64,000 nucleotides of DNA from Bog-1181 sp964565765 (GCA_964565765.1 CAZMGF010000001.1:1-64000), one strand, 5' to 3'. Positions 24,271 through 33,739 are shown, numbered from the stretch's first letter. Numbers and translations are program-made. Notes: generated from the sequence alone by a model not told the origin.

Positions 24271-24564
24271 ATGCCCACTTACAATTATGAATGCGCCGGC
24301 TGCGGGGTATTTGAAGCTGAACATTCAATAAAACAGGACGCCTATAAAGTATGCCCGAAATGCGGTGGCACTGATATTAAACGGCTCATAGGCAACAATA
24401 CCGCCTTTATTTTAAAGGGCGGCGGGTTCTATGAAACCGATTACAAGCGCGGCTCCGGTAGCGATTATGCCTCAAAAAAAGCCTCGGATAGCGCGGCTCC
24501 GGCGCCTGCCGCCGCGCCATGCGCCGGCTGCGATAAGGCAAAATCAGGGGAATGCAAGCCTTAA
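24271..24564 (+). CDS. FmdB-type zinc-ribbon protein
   Basis: A 97-aa small regulatory-type protein. The N-terminal zinc ribbon has the family opening MPTYNYEC-x2-C (C8, C11) and CPKCGG (about 33-38), then ILKGGGFYETDYK. The tail is an Ala/Pro linker ending in CAGC and a last Cys, a further possible metal site. Family members are called FmdB or zinc-ribbon regulators, but their role is generally unproven. AAGGAG precedes the ATG. Confidence 0.85.
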   Translation: MPTYNYECAGCGVFEAEHSIKQDAYKVCPKCGGTDIKRLIGNNTAFILKGGGFYETDYKRGSGSDYASKKASDSAAPAPAAAPCAGCDKAKSGECKP

Positions 24565-24633
24565 GCAGAGGCATACTGAATTGTGATTTAGCTTGTGTTG
24601 TTTTACGGGGAGAAAAATTAAGGCGGTGGAAAA

Positions 24634-25350
24634 ATGTCCAGAAAAATTTTAATTATTCCGGTTGTTTTTACGGCGATACTTTTTTATTTTCCTGTCTATT
24701 CTGATTTTTCCGCTGATACGGACGCGCCCACTTCAATAAACAAAACATTTATCCAGAGCGAAATAGACGCAATTGAAGAACAGATAGGTGAAATAAACGA
24801 CGATATCGGAGGGTTGACTTTGACAGAAGGGGCGCTTAAGGCCCAGGTATCAATCATACAGACACAGCGCCTGCTGGACGGGCTCACGGCAAGGAAAAAC
24901 GACCTTAATTCTAAAATATCGGCAGCTGGAAAGAAAAAGAAGAAAAAAACAAAAACCCAGGAACAGATGGGTGTTGAACTTGCCGCGCTAAACAAGGAAA
25001 TCGCAATCAGGAACGAGATACTGGCCCTTTATAAACTGCAGCTTGGCGACGACCAGAATTCCCAGGAAGCACGGACGGGAAATGTGGTATATATACAGGC
25101 GCAGATAAAATTAAGGGAAAACGAAATAGCGGCGCTTTACCCGGCAAAAGCCGCGGCGGACGCTTTAACCACAACTTTGCCGGCAAATGGAGCGGCGCCG
25201 GCGTTAACGCCGGAAGACTCGGCGGTGCAGGCCTTTTTGGACCAGATAAAAATTATTGACGGAAAAATATCGGATGACCGGAAAAAAACAGATGACCTGA
25301 AAAAAGAGGAAATCCCCCTGACAGTGCAGCTTAAGGGCATGGTTCAATAA
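24634..25350 (+). CDS. Exported coiled-coil protein, unknown
   Basis: A 238-aa protein with an N-terminal hydrophobic signal (about 5-23) and long Lys/Glu/Gln/Ala-rich helices at 40-100, 105-165 and 205-235 with heptad-like spacing, interrupted by a basic KKKKKKTK patch near 100 and an Ala/Pro stretch near 185. No family is recognised. It could be a periplasmic structural or adaptor protein. It precedes the giant NHL-repeat protein by 145 bp on the same strand, with no ribosome site stronger than GGCGG before its ATG. Confidence 0.65.
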   Translation: MSRKILIIPVVFTAILFYFPVYSDFSADTDAPTSINKTFIQSEIDAIEEQIGEINDDIGGLTLTEGALKAQVSIIQTQRLLDGLTARKNDLNSKISAAGKKKKKKTKTQEQMGVELAALNKEIAIRNEILALYKLQLGDDQNSQEARTGNVVYIQAQIKLRENEIAALYPAKAAADALTTTLPANGAAPALTPEDSAVQAFLDQIKIIDGKISDDRKKTDDLKKEEIPLTVQLKGMVQ

Positions 25351-25495
25351 GGATGGCTCAAATAATCGCGGCGGTCCGGATAATTATATAAGGTTTCCGG
25401 TAATTTATTTACGCATAATTATGAAACTTACCGGCGTGTAAATCTGTCATATAAATATGTACATTTTCTAATAATATTACATCGCGAGGGGAAGC

Positions 25496-28400
25496 GTGGG
25501 AAAAGTAAAAACACCGGTTGTTCTTATACTTATATTGTTCGCTTCAGCATATATCTTTTCCGCTCCGCCCCGCGGCACCGCCGGCGACCTGTGGGCCGAC
25601 AGGATACTCGGACAGACAGACGGCTCCATCCCAAATTCAGGATTTGGAGAACTAAAACCCAACATGGGGACAAACCGCAATGTATTTAATGTCGGCGGGG
25701 TTCTTGTGGACAGGTATTCAAACCCGCAGCGCCTGTACCTGTGGGACGGCGGTAACAGCCGTGTGCTTGGATTCAGCGATATAAGAATTGCCCTTACAAA
25801 ACTTGGCGGACAGCTTGGAGTAGATTTGTGCCTCGGGTCTGATCCGGCTGCGGTTCCAATGGGGGCGGATATGATAATAGGCCAGCCTGATTTTACCCAC
25901 TGCGCCTGCAACGGAGACAACAATGTCCAGAATTACCCTTCATATACCCTGGCAGGCGCGTCTACGCTTTGCGGCATGGATCAGACACAGTGCTCGCCGT
26001 GGGAGGGCGGATCCTACTCAAATATGGCAGTGGACCAGCAGGGAAATCTTTATGTACCTGACACCTGGAACAACAGGGTTCTGCGTTTTGAAAGCGGCAG
26101 CCTTGTTTCCGGAGCTGCAGGTCCGGCGGCATCATATGTATGGGGACAGAATGATTTTAACGGTATAAGCGCAAACCAGGGATATTCCGCGCCAAATAAC
26201 AGCACGTTGAGCTTCGGCTCCATTTGCGGCGCGGCTGTTGATTCGCTTGGGAATTTATGGGTAGCTGATTCCCGGAACAACCGCGTTTTACGTTTTCCCA
26301 ATCCAAACGCCCCGAATCCGGGCGTACCTCTTCAGGCTGCAGACCTTGTGCTCGGCCAGGCAAATTTTAATACGGTTACATCAGCTTCTGATGTGTCGGA
26401 TATGAACCATTTATACAGCCCTGTCGCTGTGCGTGTTGACACTTCCGGCGATGTTTTTGTGAGCGATCTGGCGGTGAACGGAAGCACAACAGGAAGGGTT
26501 CTTATATATAAACCGCAGTCAATTATGGCGGGCATACCGCAATATTCAAATGGAATGGCGGCAAATGCAGTGATTTCTTCCGGCGTTGCCACGCCATATT
26601 CCATTGATATCGACGCGCAGGGAAACCTCTGGGTTACTGAAACACTGTATAACCAAGTTGTGATGTACAGCGTGAACTGCGTTACCGACCCTCCAACTGC
26701 CGTGGCACAAAAGGTTCTTTTGCAAAACCAGCTTTCAACGGCGCAGTCGACAAACGCAACTTCGGGCAACGGAGCGGATTTTAAATATATTTATCCGGCG
26801 GGCGCTACAACGGCTTCGTGGTTCATGTTCGGGCCAGTGGCGGCCTCGGTAGACAGGGACGGCAACGTTTTTGTATGCGCCCATTCAAACATGCACGACC
26901 TGTACCGCTTCCCGGCCCCTGTACCCGATATAACTTCGCTGCCTGCGGGGCAGGCCTGGTCGGCGGATGTTGATGTTTTTAAACCGAGCCAGTTCTGTAT
27001 GAAAAACCAGATAGGGCCTGCCAATCTTGAAGAAGGCGTGGGCGTGGCAGTCGGGCAGAATATGTCGCCGCAGCAGATAGTTGTTTCGGATGATTACCGT
27101 ATTATGTACTGGAACATTCCGGCAGGCGGAGTGCAGGGTATAAGCAACGGGCAGGCCCCTGACGGGTATGCAGGAGTGACGGCTGCAAATGTTTTCCAGA
27201 TGGGGACGACTATTTTCGGCCGCGTAAGGACGGATAGCATGACAACCCCTCAGCACTTATGGGCGATTGCTTACGAGCAGACAGCTTATGATGTACAGGT
27301 TTACAGCCTTCCTTTAACACCATATGCTACACCTTTGACCAGGGTGGCAAATACACTTCCTGTTCTGGGCGGTGGAAGCGTGACAATACCCACAATTGCC
27401 GGTATTTATCCCGACCCTGCTGGAAATTTCCTGTGGATAGCGGATAATACAAACAGCAGGGTGTTAAGGGTAAAAAATCCGCTTACTTCACCTGTTGTGG
27501 ATGTTATTCTGGGGCAGGCAGGTTACACCGGCTCCCAGTGCAATCAGGGAGGCTCTCCCAATGCCTATACTTTATGCAATCCAGGCTCTGTCGAGATGGA
27601 CCATCACGGCAACTTATATGTATCAGACGCGTCCCTGGAAACCGCGGGAAACTGGAGGATGATGAGATGGACCGCGGCGCAGATTCCCGCAAGCCCGGCG
27701 GTATGTGTTTACGATATAGCGGCTTCAGGAGTTTTCGCCACCGGAGGTAATTTCAATGTTGCCCAGGCATGCGTTCCTGCCGGAAGCCCGCCGATTGCCG
27801 AGTGCGCCCCGTTTGAACCGGCATTTACTTCAGATGACAGGATAATGGTTGCCGGACAGAACGGCTACACCGGCAACAGGTTCCCGGTTGCATTCAGCAA
27901 TCCGGCCGGTGGGGATCTGCCGGTATCAATGCTCAATGATTTTAGCTCAATGAGCTACTCTGCGGTTTTTGACAACCAGGATAATCTGTATATTACAGAC
28001 CTTGACAGGGCAAGGATGCTTATTTATTTTAAGCCTTTTCCGACGCCGACACTTACGCCTCTCACACCAATGCCGACCCCTACCTTTACATCATCTCCGA
28101 CTCCCGGGTGTTTTCAGGAGGGGCAGAACCTGCCCGACCCTTCCGGCGGATTTTCTTCGCCCATTGGGGTGGCCGTTGATACGGCACGACATTATATTTA
28201 TGCCGCTGATTCAGGAAACAACCGCATACAGGTATATTCATACGTTCCCGGCAGCCAGCCGGTGCCGGCGGCTATTTTCGGGACAGCCGGTTCCGGAAAT
28301 ATGCAGTTTAATTATATAAATTCCATTGTCACAGATTCCCAGGGGTATCTGTATGTCGCTGATTTCAACAACGGCAGGGTCCAGAAAATATGGTTTGACG

Positions 28401-29506
28401 GAACAAACGCGGCGCTTATTACTGTTGTTAACCAGGCGGCTGATAATATAGGGCATCCGCGCGGACTTTATGTGACCCCGGATGGAGCCACTGTTTATAT
28501 AACAACTGATGGAAACCTTGTGTACAGATATGACGGGAGCGGGGCAAGCTATTCAGAGACAACATCTTTCGGAAGCGGACTGAACCTGCCCATGGGCATA
28601 CTTAAAGTGGGAAATATTATTTATGTGGTGGACAACGGAGACAACAAAATTGAATATTTTACGGAAACGCCGGGCTCTCCTCCGACGTACAGCGCGGGGG
28701 CGGCGGTAAATACGGGCGCCGGGGCCACGCTTATGGGCAATATGTTTTTTATGACCGCGGACAAAGCAGGTTATATTTATGTGGCTTCCGCGAATACTTT
28801 TCAGCTGCTTATTTTCCAGAAAATGGCCGTGGACACATTTTATCTTGTGTATAATACCGCAATCAGCAATACACCGATGGACGTCGCTGTTGACGATCAG
28901 GATAATATTTATGTGAGCAACGGAGCCGGAAATAAAATCGTGGAGGTGCGCGGGTGTTTTACGGAAAATACAATTACAATCACCCCCACTATGACAGCGA
29001 CGCCGACAGATACTCCGACTTTTACCTTCACCCCGACATCCACCTGCACAGCGACTTATACATGCACGGCCACGCCTACATACACGGCGACAGCCTTTAC
29101 ATTTACCAATACTCCGACTTTAACCGCGACGCTCACCCCCACGGCGACATTTACAGCGACTGAAACCTCCACACAGGTGGAGCTGCCGCCGTGCGGCGAC
29201 GGAGCCGGCGCGGTGCTGTATCCGGTCCCTTTCAGGAGTTCTTACAGCAGCCTTAACCTGCACCTGAACCTTTGCTTTGCCGCGGATGTGAATGTAAAAA
29301 TATATACTTCGGGATTCAGGAAGATAATGGACAATACTTTTAATGATGTGGCTGCGGATACTGACCTGGAAATTCCTTCGGCGGACATTAAAAGCGGCGC
29401 CAGACTGGCTTCGGGAATATATTATGCCGGTATAATAATTACCCCGAAAGCCGGTTCCGGGTATGCGGTAAAAAGAAAAGTAATAGCTTTTGTGGTTATT
29501 AATTGA
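25496..29506 (+). CDS. Large NHL-repeat surface protein with Thr/Pro-rich linkers
   Basis: A 1336-aa secreted protein starting at GTG 25496 (GAGGGG before it), signal peptide about 1-24. The body holds many NHL-type beta-propeller repeats of the form VDxxGNLYVxDxxNNRVLRF (for example near 178-200, 246-268, 960-985), interrupted by a short Pro/Thr segment near 845-870. Residues about 1160-1226 are a Thr/Pro tandem linker. The last 100 residues form a beta-sandwich with the FlgD-like/sorting look (YPVPF, VNVKIY, ASGIYYAGI). Likely a cell-surface or exported protein; substrate unknown. The linker and terminal domain resemble those of the protein at 48109, hinting at a common export route. Confidence 0.8.
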   Translation: MGKVKTPVVLILILFASAYIFSAPPRGTAGDLWADRILGQTDGSIPNSGFGELKPNMGTNRNVFNVGGVLVDRYSNPQRLYLWDGGNSRVLGFSDIRIALTKLGGQLGVDLCLGSDPAAVPMGADMIIGQPDFTHCACNGDNNVQNYPSYTLAGASTLCGMDQTQCSPWEGGSYSNMAVDQQGNLYVPDTWNNRVLRFESGSLVSGAAGPAASYVWGQNDFNGISANQGYSAPNNSTLSFGSICGAAVDSLGNLWVADSRNNRVLRFPNPNAPNPGVPLQAADLVLGQANFNTVTSASDVSDMNHLYSPVAVRVDTSGDVFVSDLAVNGSTTGRVLIYKPQSIMAGIPQYSNGMAANAVISSGVATPYSIDIDAQGNLWVTETLYNQVVMYSVNCVTDPPTAVAQKVLLQNQLSTAQSTNATSGNGADFKYIYPAGATTASWFMFGPVAASVDRDGNVFVCAHSNMHDLYRFPAPVPDITSLPAGQAWSADVDVFKPSQFCMKNQIGPANLEEGVGVAVGQNMSPQQIVVSDDYRIMYWNIPAGGVQGISNGQAPDGYAGVTAANVFQMGTTIFGRVRTDSMTTPQHLWAIAYEQTAYDVQVYSLPLTPYATPLTRVANTLPVLGGGSVTIPTIAGIYPDPAGNFLWIADNTNSRVLRVKNPLTSPVVDVILGQAGYTGSQCNQGGSPNAYTLCNPGSVEMDHHGNLYVSDASLETAGNWRMMRWTAAQIPASPAVCVYDIAASGVFATGGNFNVAQACVPAGSPPIAECAPFEPAFTSDDRIMVAGQNGYTGNRFPVAFSNPAGGDLPVSMLNDFSSMSYSAVFDNQDNLYITDLDRARMLIYFKPFPTPTLTPLTPMPTPTFTSSPTPGCFQEGQNLPDPSGGFSSPIGVAVDTARHYIYAADSGNNRIQVYSYVPGSQPVPAAIFGTAGSGNMQFNYINSIVTDSQGYLYVADFNNGRVQKIWFDGTNAALITVVNQAADNIGHPRGLYVTPDGATVYITTDGNLVYRYDGSGASYSETTSFGSGLNLPMGILKVGNIIYVVDNGDNKIEYFTETPGSPPTYSAGAAVNTGAGATLMGNMFFMTADKAGYIYVASANTFQLLIFQKMAVDTFYLVYNTAISNTPMDVAVDDQDNIYVSNGAGNKIVEVRGCFTENTITITPTMTATPTDTPTFTFTPTSTCTATYTCTATPTYTATAFTFTNTPTLTATLTPTATFTATETSTQVELPPCGDGAGAVLYPVPFRSSYSSLNLHLNLCFAADVNVKIYTSGFRKIMDNTFNDVAADTDLEIPSADIKSGARLASGIYYAGIIITPKAGSGYAVKRKVIAFVVIN

Positions 29507-29531
29507 ACCTGCCCCGCTGTTATAGTATAAT
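29503..29531 (+). promoter_or_regulatory. Promoter before glmU
   Basis: TTGAAC (29503-29508), 17-bp spacer, TATAAT (29526-29531). The -35 overlaps the stop codon of the NHL gene. It would drive glmU-prs. Confidence 0.6.
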
Positions 29532-29582
29532 CAGTTGCGGCGGACAAAGCCGCATTAGTTGTTTTTAAAGGAGCCATTATAC

Positions 29583-30866
29583 TTGAAAAAAATCACGGCC
29601 GTAATCCTTGCAGCCGGCAAAGGCACAAGGATGAATTCGGATAAAACAAAGGTTCTGCACGAAGTCGCGGGCAAACCCATGCTCTCATATGTCATTGAAG
29701 CATGCCATGACGCCTATGTTAAAGATATTGTCATTATAGCCGGTACCAATTATCAGCAGATTAAGGAATTTACGGACAAAAATTACCCGGAAAAATTCAT
29801 CAAATATGCCATCCAGAAAAAACAACTTGGAACGGCCCACGCGGTCTCGACGGCCCTTAACGCAGGCATATCTTTAGGTGAGGCTGTCTTGATATTAAGC
29901 GGCGATGTCCCAATGATAACACCGGGGACGCTCAAAGCCCTTATCAGAGAGTTTACAAAAGGGGATATGGGTGGTATAATCTGCACCTCTAAAGTAAAGG
30001 ATCCTTCGGGCTACGGCAGGATTGTTAAGGACGTGGCCGGCCATATAATAAGGATAGTCGAGGAAAAAGACGCCTCAACCGTGGAAAGAACAATAAATGA
30101 GATAAACAGCGGGATTTATATATTCGGGACAAAAAGCCTTAAAAAATATATAAAAATGGTGAAACAAAACCCGTTAAAAAAAGAATATTATCTGACAGAT
30201 ATCGCGGGAATAATGGCAAAAGAGGGGATTAAACTGGGTTCGCTTCCCATTGATTATGCCGAAGCCGCGGGAATAAACGACAGGGTGCAGCTGATGGAAA
30301 TGAATTTGATTAAGAATAAAAAAACTCTTGAAAAACTTTCGAAAGATGGTATAACTATATCCGATTTTAATACCGTGTTTATTGATGAAAACGTCAGTAT
30401 AGGCAGGGATACGGTTATATATCCATTTACCGTTATCCGCGGTAAAACCCATATTGGCACCGGCTGCTCAGTAGGGCCGTTCGCCCACATAAGGCCCGGA
30501 ACCGTTATCGGGGATTTTTGCAAGATAGGAAATTATGTGGAGATAAAAAAATCAGTGATAGGGAGCCATACGAACGTCGCCCATCTGAGTTATATAGGCG
30601 ACTCGGAAATCGGAAGCCATGTAAATATCGGGGCCGGGACCATCACCTGCAATTATGACGGTTTTAAAAAGAACAGGACAGTGATAGGCAATAATGTTTT
30701 TGTCGGGAGCGACACCAAATTTGTCGCGCCGGTAAAAGTGGGCGATAATACGGTTATAGCGGCCGGGTCTGTAATAACGGAGGATGTACCTTCCGGAGCC
30801 CTTGCGATTGCCAGGGCCAGGCAGGTAAATAAAGAAAAATGGAAGAAAAACAGGAGAAAAAAATGA
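29583..30866 (+). CDS. glmU: GlmU: UDP-GlcNAc pyrophosphorylase / GlcN-1-P acetyltransferase
   Basis: A 427-aa bifunctional enzyme for UDP-N-acetylglucosamine, the precursor of peptidoglycan and lipid A. The N-terminal uridyltransferase has LAAGKGTRM (about 8-16) and LSGDVPM; the C-terminal half is a left-handed beta-helix of hexapeptide repeats with the acetyltransferase signature (VEIKKS, HLSYIGD, GAGTITCNYDG). TTG 29583 follows AAAGGAG by 7 bases and is preferred to the more upstream TTG at 29559. It is slightly shorter than the usual 450-460 aa. The end overlaps prs. Confidence 0.95.
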   Translation: MKKITAVILAAGKGTRMNSDKTKVLHEVAGKPMLSYVIEACHDAYVKDIVIIAGTNYQQIKEFTDKNYPEKFIKYAIQKKQLGTAHAVSTALNAGISLGEAVLILSGDVPMITPGTLKALIREFTKGDMGGIICTSKVKDPSGYGRIVKDVAGHIIRIVEEKDASTVERTINEINSGIYIFGTKSLKKYIKMVKQNPLKKEYYLTDIAGIMAKEGIKLGSLPIDYAEAAGINDRVQLMEMNLIKNKKTLEKLSKDGITISDFNTVFIDENVSIGRDTVIYPFTVIRGKTHIGTGCSVGPFAHIRPGTVIGDFCKIGNYVEIKKSVIGSHTNVAHLSYIGDSEIGSHVNIGAGTITCNYDGFKKNRTVIGNNVFVGSDTKFVAPVKVGDNTVIAAGSVITEDVPSGALAIARARQVNKEKWKKNRRKK

Positions 30867-31789
30867 TAATTTTTTCCGGAAATTCGAATTTAAAGCTGGC
30901 GTCCGCGGTGGCGCACAGCATAGGGTTGAAGCTCGGAGACGCGCTTGTAGGAAAATTTCCGGAAGGCGAAGTACGGATAAAAATAAACGAGAACGTGCGC
31001 GGCAAGGATGTTTTTGTCATGCAGTCCACATGCGCGCCGACAAACGACAATTTAATGGAAATGCTCGCTATGATAGACGCCCTTAAAAGGGCCTCGGCGA
31101 AAAGGATAACGGCGGTCCTGCCTTTTTACGGATACGCCAGGCAGGACAGGAAGGACCAGCCGCGCGTGCCGATAACGGCAAAGCTTGTGGCAAACCTTAT
31201 CACCACGGCAGGCGCAAACAGGGTGCTTACAATGGACCTTCACGCCGGCCAGATACAGGGGTTCTTTGATATCCCTGTGGATCATCTGCTCGCGGCGCCT
31301 GTTTTTATTAATTATTTCAGGAAGAAGAAACTGCAGAATATGATAATATCCACCTCGGATATCGGCGGCATAAAGCTGGCCTGGTATTTCGCGGAGAGGC
31401 TCAATACGGAGCTGGTAATAGTGGATAAAAAAAGGAGCGGCCCGGAATCGGTCGAGGCCATGCACCTTATCGGAGATGTGAAGGGCAAGGACGTCATAAT
31501 CCCGGATGATATGATTGCCACCGGAGGCACGCTTGTACAGGCCGCAAAATTTTTAAAGGCCAAAGGGGCGCGTGATATATACGCCTGCATGACGCACGGC
31601 CTTTTTTCCGGCACAGCCGTGGAAAAAATATCAGAGTCGCCCATTAAGGAAGTTGTGGTAACGGATACCATACCGCAGGACGCTCGCAAAGAGGTTAAAA
31701 AGATAAAGGTTCTCTCCGTTGCCGAACTCTTCGGGGAAGCCATAACCAGGATACACGAGGAAAAGACCATCAGCCAGCTTTTTAAATAG
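30863..31789 (+). CDS. prs: Ribose-phosphate pyrophosphokinase
   Basis: A 308-aa PRPP synthetase supplying nucleotide, His and Trp synthesis. The PRPP loop near the C-terminus reads DDMIATGGT (about 214-222), the flexible catalytic loop is RQDRKDQPRVPI (about 94-105), and the metal/ATP His lies in MDLHAGQIQGFF. ATG 30863 has CAGGAG 6 bases before and overlaps the glmU stop; the ATG at 30839 lies inside glmU. Length fits the family (about 310-315). Confidence 0.95.
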   Translation: MIIFSGNSNLKLASAVAHSIGLKLGDALVGKFPEGEVRIKINENVRGKDVFVMQSTCAPTNDNLMEMLAMIDALKRASAKRITAVLPFYGYARQDRKDQPRVPITAKLVANLITTAGANRVLTMDLHAGQIQGFFDIPVDHLLAAPVFINYFRKKKLQNMIISTSDIGGIKLAWYFAERLNTELVIVDKKRSGPESVEAMHLIGDVKGKDVIIPDDMIATGGTLVQAAKFLKAKGARDIYACMTHGLFSGTAVEKISESPIKEVVVTDTIPQDARKEVKKIKVLSVAELFGEAITRIHEEKTISQLFK

Positions 31790-31793
31790 CAAT

Positions 31794-31818
31794 CACAGGG
31801 GGCTTTTTTTGCCCCGTG
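31794..31818. other. Hairpin with poly-T loop after prs
   Basis: CAC-AG-GGGGC pairs with GCCCC-GTG (31794-31803 with 31811-31818) around a loop of seven T. As at 15340, the T run is in the loop. It falls between prs and rplY and may end or attenuate transcription. Confidence 0.4.
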
Positions 31819-31925
31819 AATATCGGGGATCCGCACACTACGGGCATAAATGACGAGCCTGCGGGTGGGGACCGCGGAAAGAAAAACAGGACAGCGAACG
31901 TTGTCAATTGTGCAGGAGGAAGGAA

Positions 31926-32660
31926 ATGGAAAAGGTAGTGTTGGACGCGGCAAGCAGGGAAGGAAAGGCGGAAGGCAGAAAGATGAAAAAAGACGGAAAA
32001 ATACCGGCGGTAGTTTACGGCAAGGAAACAAAGTCAATGCCCATTGAGATCAAAATCAGGGACATTGAAAAGACTGTAAAGCACCTCTCGGAGGGGACGC
32101 TTTTGATCACCCTCAAGCTTACAGGAAAGGGAATGAATGAGGAGAAAATAGTCGTCATTCAGGAGGTCCAGAGGGACCCCAAGACCGATGAAATAATCCA
32201 CGCTGATTTCAAGCAGATCTCCGAAAAGGAGAAATCAATATTCAAGGTGCCGGTATTCTCGACAGGGCTCTCGGAAGGCGTAAAGATCGGCGGAGTCCTC
32301 GAATTTATCACCAGGGAAATACAGGTAAGGTGCCTTCCCAAGGACCTGCCGCAGAAATTTGAAATGGATGTTACCAGCCTTATGATAGGCAACGACTTTA
32401 CAGTTGAAGACATCAAGGTGCCTGAGGGCGTGGAAATTATGACCGGCAAGGACAAGGTCGTATTCACGGTCGTTTCCCACAAGATAGAGGAAGAGCCGAA
32501 ACCGGGCGAAGCAGGAGCGGTGGAAGCAACTGCGGAAACTGCGCAGCCGGAGCTCATCAAGAAGGAAAGGGCGACGGAAGAGGGAGCGGAAGGCGAAGCT
32601 GCGGCACCTGCAAAAGGGGCGGCTCCGGCCAAGGAAGAGAAGAAGGAAAAGAAAAAATAA
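31926..32660 (+). CDS. rplY: 50S ribosomal protein L25 (TL5/CTC type)
   Basis: A 244-aa long-form L25, binding 5S rRNA. The N-terminal L25 beta-barrel (about 1-90, with IPAVVYGKE) and the C-terminal TL5 domain (about 95-185, with FKVPV and KVPEGVEI) are clear. A 45-residue Ala/Glu/Lys-rich tail follows. ATG 31926 has AGGAGG before it. Placement just before pth is the common bacterial arrangement. Confidence 0.94.
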   Translation: MEKVVLDAASREGKAEGRKMKKDGKIPAVVYGKETKSMPIEIKIRDIEKTVKHLSEGTLLITLKLTGKGMNEEKIVVIQEVQRDPKTDEIIHADFKQISEKEKSIFKVPVFSTGLSEGVKIGGVLEFITREIQVRCLPKDLPQKFEMDVTSLMIGNDFTVEDIKVPEGVEIMTGKDKVVFTVVSHKIEEEPKPGEAGAVEATAETAQPELIKKERATEEGAEGEAAAPAKGAAPAKEEKKEKKK

Positions 32661-32683
32661 CGCGCAACACGCGTTTAATACAA

Positions 32684-32717
32684 GGCCCGCGGCTTTTAGC
32701 CGCGGGCCTTTTTTTTT
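32684..32717 (+). terminator. Intrinsic terminator after rplY
   Basis: Perfect stem GGCCCGCGGC / GCCGCGGGCC (32684-32693 with 32699-32708), TTTTA loop, then nine T. Canonical. Confidence 0.93.
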
Positions 32718-32761
32718 ACCGGTTTAATTTTACTACTGGACAATGATAATGCATTGTTAGT

Positions 32762-32787
32762 GTAGGGGCGGCCTCACATGGCCGCCC
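32762..32787. repeat. REP-like palindrome with GTAG
   Basis: GTAG (32762-32765) followed by GGGCGGCC / GGCCGCCC (32766-32773 with 32780-32787) around TCACAT. A GTAG tetranucleotide next to a GC-rich palindrome is the hallmark of REP elements mobilised by RAYT transposases. No RAYT gene is visible in the window. Confidence 0.55.
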
Positions 32788-32802
32788 GAAAACCAGACAT
32801 GC

Positions 32803-32949
32803 ATGGCAGGCGGTGCTTTTTTTAGCCAATCGAGCAGCTTATCGGCGGTGCAGGATGACGCAGTAAAAGTGTTATTAAAGCTTCCCGCAGCTTAATTTAC
32901 ACATAAAAGTATTATATAACGATTGGCTAAAAAAATCCCCGCCGGCCAT
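32803..32949. repeat. Imperfect 30-bp inverted repeat flanking about 87 bp
   Basis: Arms 32803-32832 and 32920-32949 pair at 27 of 30 positions; the inner 16 (seven T, then AGCCAATCG, against CGATTGGCT and seven A) are perfect. The 87-bp centre contains no open frame worth reporting. It could be a small non-autonomous mobile element or the stem of a long RNA. The gap 32718-33058 otherwise shows only repeat pieces. Confidence 0.6.
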
Positions 32950-33002
32950 TACGGTATTGCATTGTCACCGTAGTATGTCCGCAACTGAGATTTTCGTACT
33001 TC

Positions 33003-33022
33003 AAAAATCCCTGCCTGCCATT
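33003..33022. repeat. Extra copy of the inverted-repeat end
   Basis: Twenty bases here match 32931-32950 at 18 of 20 positions, in the same orientation. Together with the left arm (inverted) this gives three copies of the terminal unit within 220 bp. Confidence 0.5.
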
Positions 33023-33058
33023 CTTTAATATAATCCTCATGATTCTATGTAATAATGA

Positions 33059-33087
33059 TTGAGAAAAACAGCTGTTTTTTATATAAT
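33059..33087 (+). promoter_or_regulatory. Promoter before pth
   Basis: TTGAGA (33059-33064), 17-bp spacer, TATAAT (33082-33087), 27 bp before the pth ATG. Confidence 0.6.
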
Positions 33088-33114
33088 AAGAAAATTGAAA
33101 AATAAGGCGGTTTT

Positions 33115-33678
33115 ATGAAACTTATGGCAGGACTTGGCAACAAGGGGTCCGAATACTCGCACACCAGGCATAATATAGGCTTTGAATTTATCGACCACAT
33201 GGCCGCCGCGAACAAGTTCCGCATAAGCGCGAAAAACTCGCTGGCGCAGTTTGCGGAAAGGGAACTTGCCGGTGAAAAATGCGTCATAATAAAACCCCTT
33301 ACTTACATGAACCTCTCCGGCGACGCTGTAAAAGCTTTCGTTGATAAACACAAAATAAAAAAAGAAGACATTATAATCATTCACGACGACATTGATTTGC
33401 CTGTTTATAAGATAAAGATCAAAGAGGGCGGGGGCAACGGCGGCCACAACGGCATCAAATCCATAACCGAAAGGCTCGGGACGCAGGATTACGCCAGGAT
33501 AAGGATAGGGGTGGGAAAGCCGGAGCACAAGAGCCAGACTGTGGATTATGTGCTCGGGCAGATGGACCGGCTTGAAATGGAAAATTATTATAAAAAATTT
33601 GAAACCGCCGAAAAATTCCTTTATGACTGGATAGAAAACGGATTTGTAAAGGCCGCCGGCAAATTTAAGGACGAATAA
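33115..33678 (+). CDS. pth: Peptidyl-tRNA hydrolase
   Basis: A 187-aa Pth that frees tRNA from stalled peptidyl-tRNA. Opening MAGLGNKGSEYSHTRHNIGF carries the catalytic His (H18 in TRHNIGF); PLTYMNLSGDAV (about 62-73) and HDDIDLPVYKIKIKEGGGNGGHNGIKS (about 88-114) are diagnostic. AAGGCGG precedes ATG 33115. Length is normal. Confidence 0.96.
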   Translation: MKLMAGLGNKGSEYSHTRHNIGFEFIDHMAAANKFRISAKNSLAQFAERELAGEKCVIIKPLTYMNLSGDAVKAFVDKHKIKKEDIIIIHDDIDLPVYKIKIKEGGGNGGHNGIKSITERLGTQDYARIRIGVGKPEHKSQTVDYVLGQMDRLEMENYYKKFETAEKFLYDWIENGFVKAAGKFKDE

Positions 33679-33739
33679 CACAAGCTGAAAAACAACGCGC
33701 AGGGACGACTTTGGGGGCAATGACAGGGGTAAAGCGCCC

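Noticed and set aside
28960..29170. CRISPR-like short repeats
   Set aside because: The repetition is in-frame coding for Thr/Pro units without regular spacers.
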